Virus record (IMG/VR): IMGVR_UViG_3300042466_001218
Location: 1-22,781 of that record
DNA: 22,781 nucleotides
Source of the DNA: a virus
Strand: one strand, 5' to 3'
Made by a program: the position numbers and the translations under genes. Positions 19,346 through 22,781 of the stretch are shown here, piece after piece; positions within the stretch are counted from its first letter, which is position 1; each line of letters starts with the position of its first letter. Below the pieces are notes generated by a model. It saw only the letters and a list, made by a program, of their open reading frames with translations. It was not told where the DNA came from and ran no database searches.

Positions 19346-19530
19346 TATGGTTTGGGTATTCAGTTAAGAAAGCTGTGCCTCCCGCCTCCGTTAGATTTCT
19401 CCGTTAAGAGCGGAGCCGGAAGGCATTCCGCCAGAAACATTCTGGACAGAAAGGTGATCCTTCCAGCCGCCTGACCCCGCCCTCCTCCAAGGGTTTGTTA
19501 ATTTAAGCCAGGCGACTGGTTGGAAATTGT
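19346..19530. other. 185-bp gap with operator-like palindrome
   Basis: No convincing gene was found here. The only structure is the 15-bp palindrome CCAGAAACATTCTGG at 19431-19445 (arms CCAGAA/TTCTGG around ACA) and a short CTCCG/CGGAG hairpin near 19400. A minus-strand 26-codon frame crossing the palindrome has no ribosome site nearby. Confidence 0.45.
19431..19445. promoter_or_regulatory. Perfect 15-bp palindrome CCAGAAACATTCTGG
   Basis: The 6-bp arms and 3-bp centre are typical of a dimeric repressor site. It lies upstream of the HTH gene at 19345 and downstream of the ABA-type gene. Confidence 0.45.
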
Positions 19531-19872
19531 TCAGACCGCAACGTGGGTCGAGAGTTTGTCCGGCTCCTGCCACTTGCCGATCGTCCGAAGAAAGGCCTCA
19601 GCCTTCTGCGCGGCGGTAGCAAATACCGGCGCTTCGCATTCGGGATTCATGAACAGCAGATTCCGATACTGCCCCCGCTGATCCCAAATCAGGACAGTCT
19701 CTGCGTGATGCATCCAATCTAGATTGGCATGGAACTGAGGCACCGCCGCCTTGCGGTAATCTTGGCCGGCCGAATTAGGACGGTTGCCCCAAATCCTCGC
19801 CCCTTCACCGACCCGGATGTCAGACCATCCAAGGTGCTCCGCTATTGCGATGTCGATTTGCTCAAGGGTCAT
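19531..19872 (-). CDS. ABA-sandwich-like hypothetical phage protein (113 aa)
   Basis: The protein starts MTLEQIDIAIAEHLGWSDIR, then WGNRPNSAGQDYRKAAVPQF. The pattern of an N-terminal helix ending in IAEHLGW followed by a Trp/Pro-rich region resembles the phage ABA sandwich domain proteins common in small early gene arrays. The assignment is a recollection, not a search. The end (FLRTIGKWQEPDKL) is helical. The ATG shares one base with the upstream stop (TGATG). Confidence 0.55.
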   Translation of the reverse strand: MTLEQIDIAIAEHLGWSDIRVGEGARIWGNRPNSAGQDYRKAAVPQFHANLDWMHHAETVLIWDQRGQYRNLLFMNPECEAPVFATAAQKAEAFLRTIGKWQEPDKLSTHVAV

Positions 19873-20069
19873 CAGTTGTTCCCCCTCAGGTTAAGCTTGC
19901 GCCACTCGCGGCGGATCTGCTGGCGGTTCTGCTTTTCAAGCTGGCGGCGGGTGTGGCTGATGTGCCAGATGCAGAGCAGGCCCAGACTGCCAAGCACGAC
20001 GTAAAGAGCGCCAAGGACCATGTCCACTTCGGCCATCTCGCGGATCAGTTGGATTTGATGGATGGTCAT
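19872..20069 (-). CDS. Small single-TM protein (65 aa)
   Basis: The protein MTIHQIQLIREMAEVDMVLG has one membrane segment, VLGALYVVLGSLGLLCIWHI, and a basic tail (RRQLEKQNRQQIRREWRKLN). The tail is likely cytoplasmic. The start overlaps the upstream stop by one base (TAATG). Family unknown; an inner-membrane regulator or exclusion factor is possible. Confidence 0.55.
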   Translation of the reverse strand: MTIHQIQLIREMAEVDMVLGALYVVLGSLGLLCIWHISHTRRQLEKQNRQQIRREWRKLNLRGNN

Positions 20070-20272
20070 TAGTTGCCCCTCCGTTCCATGATTGCCGTTA
20101 CGTCCTCGCCCTTGTCCACGTGCATAGTGAGGACTCCGGGCCTTGAATGGTAAAAGATTGTTGAGCAAAGGTAGATGCCGAAGGAAAGTCCGACCTCCGT
20201 GCATGGCGGGAATTGCATGAATCTGAGGACTTCATCGGTCCAGATAGTGTGTGCTTTGATATTTGTGTGCAT
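20069..20272 (-). CDS. Hypothetical protein (67 aa)
   Basis: The sequence MHTNIKAHTIWTDEVLRFMQ, FPPCTEVGLSFGIYLCSTIF, YHSRPGVLTMHVDKGEDVTA is not a family I recognise. It has a possible short hydrophobic stretch in the middle. The overlap TAATG with the next gene suggests coupling. A perfect 15-bp palindrome lies 28 bp upstream of its start. Confidence 0.5.
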   Translation of the reverse strand: MHTNIKAHTIWTDEVLRFMQFPPCTEVGLSFGIYLCSTIFYHSRPGVLTMHVDKGEDVTAIMERRGN

Positions 20273-20299
20273 GACTCTGACTAATGTAAGGGTTGTGTT

Positions 20300-20314
20300 G
20301 ACCCGATCCGGGTC
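20300..20314. promoter_or_regulatory. Perfect 15-bp palindrome GACCCGATCCGGGTC
   Basis: Arms GACCCG/CGGGTC surround ATC in the 49-bp gap between genes starting at 20272 and ending at 20322. It looks like a repressor site. No U-tract follows on either strand, so it is not a terminator. Confidence 0.5.
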
Positions 20315-20321
20315 GCTTAAC

Positions 20322-20531
20322 TCATCGGCTGATCAGGCGCTTTCTGGCCTGCATCACTCCGATAAACTTTGCGGCGAGTTGCCCGTTGATCCTGACTCCA
20401 ACGCCGCTCATTTTCTCAGTGGCTTTGTTAAGGCGGCAAGTCCCGGCGCGGATGTGACGGTCGATCTGTGAGACGCTGATCCCGCAGGTCTCTGCCAGGG
20501 TGTGGCGGGAGTAGTATTCGCGGACGTTCAT
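20322..20531 (-). CDS. Small HTH DNA-binding protein (69 aa)
   Basis: The protein MNVREYYSRHTLAETCGISV, SQIDRHIRAGTCRLNKATEK shows an N-terminal helix-turn-helix (TLAETCGISVSQIDRHIRAG). A basic C-terminus (FIGVMQARKRLISR) follows. A regulator or excisionase-like role is plausible. The leader is CATAACCCACC before ATG. It lies 6 bp from the ParB-like gene, so they are co-transcribed. Confidence 0.65.
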   Translation of the reverse strand: MNVREYYSRHTLAETCGISVSQIDRHIRAGTCRLNKATEKMSGVGVRINGQLAAKFIGVMQARKRLISR

Positions 20532-20537
20532 GGTGGG

Positions 20538-21311
20538 TTATGCTGCGGAGCGGTTCTTGGCTACTTCATCAGCCATGAATGACAGGGGAATCTGCTTGGC
20601 GGTTTTGTAGTTATAAACCCGCTCGATGACCCCCGAAAATTCCTTGATCGTGCTTCGGTTTTCCAGCAGCGCGGGATTGATCTTGATCTTGCGGATCATG
20701 GAATTGAAATCAAACTCCGGCACGAACAGGCAGCGGGACAGGGCCTTGATGAAGTTGCAGTTTCTGATGACCGGATGGTTCGGGAAGGACTCAATGACAG
20801 CCATCAGCTTATCTGCATGGTCTGTAGTTATTACCTTGAAGATGCCCTTTTTGACGCGCTCCAAGTGATTGGTGGAGTTTGCGCTTTGGCCAGACAGCAC
20901 CGATGACGCAGCCGCCACCGACATACCCCGGTCAACGTAGCTCTTCAGTATCATGTAGTCAGGGTTCCCGGTGCGGACTTCGCGCTTCAGAGTTTCCAGC
21001 ACCTTCCATGTGCTCCAGTTCTCCTCCTGAATCAGCGGGATACTGGCCTCGATGGTAAGGTCTGTAGCCTCCTGCCCCCATGCGGCGATCCCCAGAGACA
21101 CAGCAGCCTCGCGGCGATGGTGTCCCCAGATGATCATCTTCTTCCCTTGGTGGCTGAACCAGACGATGGGGTGGGACTTCCAGAACCCGTGCTTCTGCAT
21201 GGATTGGATGTAGTTCCGCACCTTCTTAGGAGTGATGGCCTGCTGGTATTCATGCGTTACCAGTGCCCGCAATTCAGCCTGCGTCAGTTGTTTGACATTC
21301 TGCAATTTCAT
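20538..21311 (-). CDS. ParB-like N-terminal domain protein 1 (257 aa)
   Basis: The protein has a ParB/sulfiredoxin-type segment near the N-terminus: KSHPIVWFSHQGKKMIIWGH followed by HRREAAVSLGIAAWG. The GHHRREA motif is the nucleotide-binding/active site of the fold. A helical middle region and a basic C-terminus (IRKIKINPALLENRSTIKEF) follow. Phage ParB-like proteins act as partition factors, nucleases or transcription regulators. It has AAACCATG before the start. No ParA is present in the window. Confidence 0.7.
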   Translation of the reverse strand: MKLQNVKQLTQAELRALVTHEYQQAITPKKVRNYIQSMQKHGFWKSHPIVWFSHQGKKMIIWGHHRREAAVSLGIAAWGQEATDLTIEASIPLIQEENWSTWKVLETLKREVRTGNPDYMILKSYVDRGMSVAAASSVLSGQSANSTNHLERVKKGIFKVITTDHADKLMAVIESFPNHPVIRNCNFIKALSRCLFVPEFDFNSMIRKIKINPALLENRSTIKEFSGVIERVYNYKTAKQIPLSFMADEVAKNRSAA

Positions 21312-21340
21312 GGTTTGTTTTCCGTGTAGTGGTTATGTTG

Positions 21341-22156
21341 TTATTTCCGCTGCCGAGCCAGCCTCTTATTGCAATGGTCGATCATTGCCTGATAGGCTGG
21401 CTCAAATTGTTTATCGGTATCACCGATCGTCTCCATAGCCGCGATGGCGCGGGCCACGATCTCCATCCCAAGCGCAGGCCGGTAGCTGACGCGGGGAGGC
21501 TTGGCCTCCTTCTCCGGCGGAGCCACGTATTCAAAGTCAGGCTTCGGGCATGGGGCAGGCTTCCTTGCGTCCTTGATGACAGACGCTGCCTTGTGGACCG
21601 AAACCTCACCGGCCCTGACTTGCTCCAGTAGTTCCTTGGGGGCTTCCCCGGAGGCTACGGCATTGAGGATTACTTTGCCCTCATCGTATTTGGTTTGGCC
21701 GACTCCGGCTTCTTTGGCAGCTTCCTTGCGGGTCAGGATTGGGGCCGGAACGCTTATGTCGATTTCGACAGAAGCGTTTGATTTACCCGGTGCGGTTTGA
21801 CCGTGCGCCTGCCGCTCCTTGGCTTGAGCCGCAATAATCGCCTCCTTCTTTGTCGCAATGCTGATCTTATCAATGTCAGCCAGGTTCCGCCGCCCGCCTT
21901 GGTTGTCGAGCATCCAGAGCATGACGGCGTTCCGGTCTGGATAGTCAGCCGTGACGATGTGGTTGATCTGATACCCGATCTTGTTCCGGGTGCAGATGTC
22001 GAAACGGTTGTGACCGTCTGCGATCAATCCCTGCCACAGGATGATCGGCGAGGTGCATCCGTCCTTGAGGATTAGGGCTTCCAGTTTGGCGAACTCATCA
22101 GCAGCCAGAGGTGGCAGCAGGTCGCGGAATTCAGGGTCGATGATCGGGATGGACAT
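21341..22156 (-). CDS. ParB-like N-terminal domain protein 2 (271 aa)
   Basis: The protein has the opening IIDPEFRDLLPPLAADEFAK, then ILWQGLIADGHNRFDICTRN with the DGHNRF motif of the ParB N-terminal domain. A helical linker (ATKKEAIIAAQAKERQAHGQ) and a proline/lysine-rich C-terminus follow. The start at 22156 is preceded by ACAAACCACACC and by a sigma-70-like promoter at 22169-22196 that contains a control-site copy. It resembles the first ParB-like gene in fold but not closely in sequence. Function could be partition or DNA binding. Confidence 0.72.
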   Translation of the reverse strand: MSIPIIDPEFRDLLPPLAADEFAKLEALILKDGCTSPIILWQGLIADGHNRFDICTRNKIGYQINHIVTADYPDRNAVMLWMLDNQGGRRNLADIDKISIATKKEAIIAAQAKERQAHGQTAPGKSNASVEIDISVPAPILTRKEAAKEAGVGQTKYDEGKVILNAVASGEAPKELLEQVRAGEVSVHKAASVIKDARKPAPCPKPDFEYVAPPEKEAKPPRVSYRPALGMEIVARAIAAMETIGDTDKQFEPAYQAMIDHCNKRLARQRK

Positions 22157-22168
22157 GGTGTGGTTTGT

Positions 22169-22196
22169 GTAATACGGCGTAGTAAATGAAAGTAAA
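22169..22196 (-). promoter_or_regulatory. Candidate promoter of the ParB-like gene 2
   Basis: On the minus strand TTTACT (-35), 16 bp, TATTAC (-10). The spacer contains nearly the whole control-site copy at 22173-22187, so binding there would block the promoter. The -35 lies 6 bp from the RHH gene's stop. Confidence 0.5.
22173..22187. promoter_or_regulatory. Control-site copy 1 (ATTTACTACGCCGTA on minus strand)
   Basis: It differs from the copy at 22458-22472 only at the central base (C for G). TACG/CGTA forms an inner inverted repeat. Confidence 0.65.
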
Positions 22197-22199
22197 GGC

Positions 22200-22406
22200 T
22201 TAGTTGCCTGAATTTGTGCGGCGGCGGCGGGCAATCTCCTTGCAGAGGATTTTCTGGAGGACTTGGGACTTGTTCATGCCGTCCTCAGCGGCAAGGCGAT
22301 CCAGTTCCCGATCCATTCCGGGCCGCATACTAGCGCTGATGCGGATGCGTCCGGTTCCGTTTCGTTTTACGTTTGGGTTGGGGTTTTGCTTAGGTGCTTC
22401 AGGCAT
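22200..22406 (-). CDS. Ribbon-helix-helix protein 1, CopG/Arc-like (68 aa)
   Basis: A basic N-terminus (PKQNPNPNVKRNGTG) is followed by the RHH domain: RIRISASMRPGMDRELDRLA, then EDGMNKSQVLQKILCKEIAR. The strand RIRISASM contacts DNA and the helices dimerise. The C-terminus is arginine-rich. It lies opposite a second RHH gene (22504, plus strand) across the control region. These pairs commonly run phage or plasmid switches. It has no Shine-Dalgarno, only an AT-rich leader. Confidence 0.8.
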   Translation of the reverse strand: MPEAPKQNPNPNVKRNGTGRIRISASMRPGMDRELDRLAAEDGMNKSQVLQKILCKEIARRRRTNSGN

Positions 22407-22410
22407 ATTG

Positions 22411-22425
22411 GATTACTACGGGTTA
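22411..22425. promoter_or_regulatory. Control-site copy 3, degenerate (GATTACTACGGGTTA)
   Basis: It matches the consensus at 22458-22472 in 11 of 15 positions and lies close to the start of RHH gene 1. Confidence 0.45.
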
Positions 22426-22431
22426 TTAATT

Positions 22432-22459
22432 TTGGAATCAAGGATTATTTGCATAAAAT
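22432..22459 (+). promoter_or_regulatory. Candidate promoter of the plus-strand RHH gene
   Basis: TTGGAA (-35), 16 bp, TAAAAT (-10). The control-site copy 22458-22472 covers the end of the -10 and the expected +1, an arrangement of direct repression. On the opposite strand TTGATT with a 17-bp spacer to TAGTAA is a weak candidate for RHH gene 1. Confidence 0.6.
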
Positions 22460-22472
22460 TTACTACGGCGTA
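22458..22472. promoter_or_regulatory. Control-site copy 2 (ATTTACTACGGCGTA)
   Basis: It is the best match to the site family, overlapping the plus-strand promoter's -10 and start region. Confidence 0.65.
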
Positions 22473-22503
22473 CGCTGCACCAGACGTAACACCAGAGCAC
22501 ACC

Positions 22504-22740
22504 ATGAAAAACACAACCAACCCAGCCATGACCACCAAGCCCCGCCGCAAGGATCGAGACCCCGAAAACATGGTGACCTCATTCTCCGTTCCCCGGAAAC
22601 TACTTGAGGAAGCCAAGCTGATCGCCGCCGCCGAAAACCGACCATTGAGCAACTGGATTCAAGTGCTTTTTGAGCGCGAGATTCTGGAGCGCAAGCGCCT
22701 GAGGGAACTGAATAAGGACGCATCCAGTCCGCAAGCCTAA
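22504..22740 (+). CDS. Ribbon-helix-helix protein 2, Arc-like (78 aa)
   Basis: The protein has MTTKPRRKDRDPENMVTSFS, then VPRKLLEEAKLIAAAENRPL and SNWIQVLFEREILERKRLRE. The strand VTSFSVP and the two helices fit an RHH domain with basic N-terminus. The ATG at 22504 has the A/C-rich leader GAGCACACC, and the frame is open far upstream but without domain content. Divergent to RHH gene 1, it may be the counterpart in a switch. After its stop there are 41 bp to the window end with nothing clear. Confidence 0.75.
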   Translation: MKNTTNPAMTTKPRRKDRDPENMVTSFSVPRKLLEEAKLIAAAENRPLSNWIQVLFEREILERKRLRELNKDASSPQA

Positions 22741-22781
22741 GGCCCCGGAATTCAAACAATCCTCTCCTTCCCCTGTTTTCC

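Noticed and set aside
19445-19480. Minus-strand similarity to the 3' end of 16S rRNA (GCGGCTGG and GGATCACC)
   Set aside because: Only about 20 bp match and an insertion is needed; no further rRNA sequence is present, so chance is likely.
1-22781. tRNA genes, CRISPR arrays, insertion sequences, integrase or attachment sites
   Set aside because: None were seen on reading both strands; repeats present are short iterons and gene-start duplications.

Overview
The window is part of a tailed double-stranded DNA phage or prophage (Caudoviricetes, HK97-type head). It carries small and large terminase, portal, ClpP-like prohead protease, HK97-fold major capsid and gp6-like connector genes, a lysis cassette, and a long array of small early/replication genes. 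A Gram-negative host is inferred, because two lysis-region genes encode lipoprotein signal peptides, one of them Rz1-like. The sequence is GC-rich. Verrucomicrobiota is only my guess as host phylum. No integrase, rRNA, tRNA or CRISPR array was seen, so prophage versus free virus cannot be decided here.

Layout. (1) 1-5823, minus strand: a coupled operon runs leftward with 4-bp ATGA overlaps: lipoprotein, holin-like protein, nested Rz1-like lipoprotein, a 75-aa protein, endolysin, single-TM coiled-coil protein, portal, protease, capsid, then a strong hairpin and the first connector genes. (2) 5824-5953: a divergent start region with a 9-bp-period repeat. (3) 5954-9508, plus strand: HTH protein, tiny membrane protein, TerS, HNH nuclease, C5-cytosine methyltransferase and TerL. 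The packaging module is inverted relative to the head genes, and lysis genes sit between them. (4) 9510-22406, minus strand: the early region. Right to left it has an RHH regulator, two ParB-like proteins, HTH proteins, a RecA/Sak4-like ATPase with an SSB-like partner, many tiny zinc-binding or unknown proteins, a set of genes sharing an N-terminal TPETDS motif, a PD-(D/E)XK nuclease, a helicase-methyltransferase fusion, a replication initiator with embedded 11-bp iterons, a DnaC-like loader, and further small genes ending in a Cro/C1-type HTH. (5) 22407-22740: a divergent control region and a second RHH gene on the plus strand.

How it works together (inference). The two RHH proteins probably read the TTTACTACGSCGTA-type sites at the right end. 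The initiator probably binds its own iterons and the DnaC-like protein loads host helicase there. The Sak4-like ATPase and SSB-like protein handle recombination. Terminase, HNH and methyltransferase act in packaging and DNA protection, and the left operon builds the head and lyses the cell. The strongest unexplained signals are the seven 11-bp iterons, a recurrent AAACCATG start context without Shine-Dalgarno, twin 17-bp palindromes 33 bp apart, and the TPETDS genes with DNA-level identity at their 5' ends.
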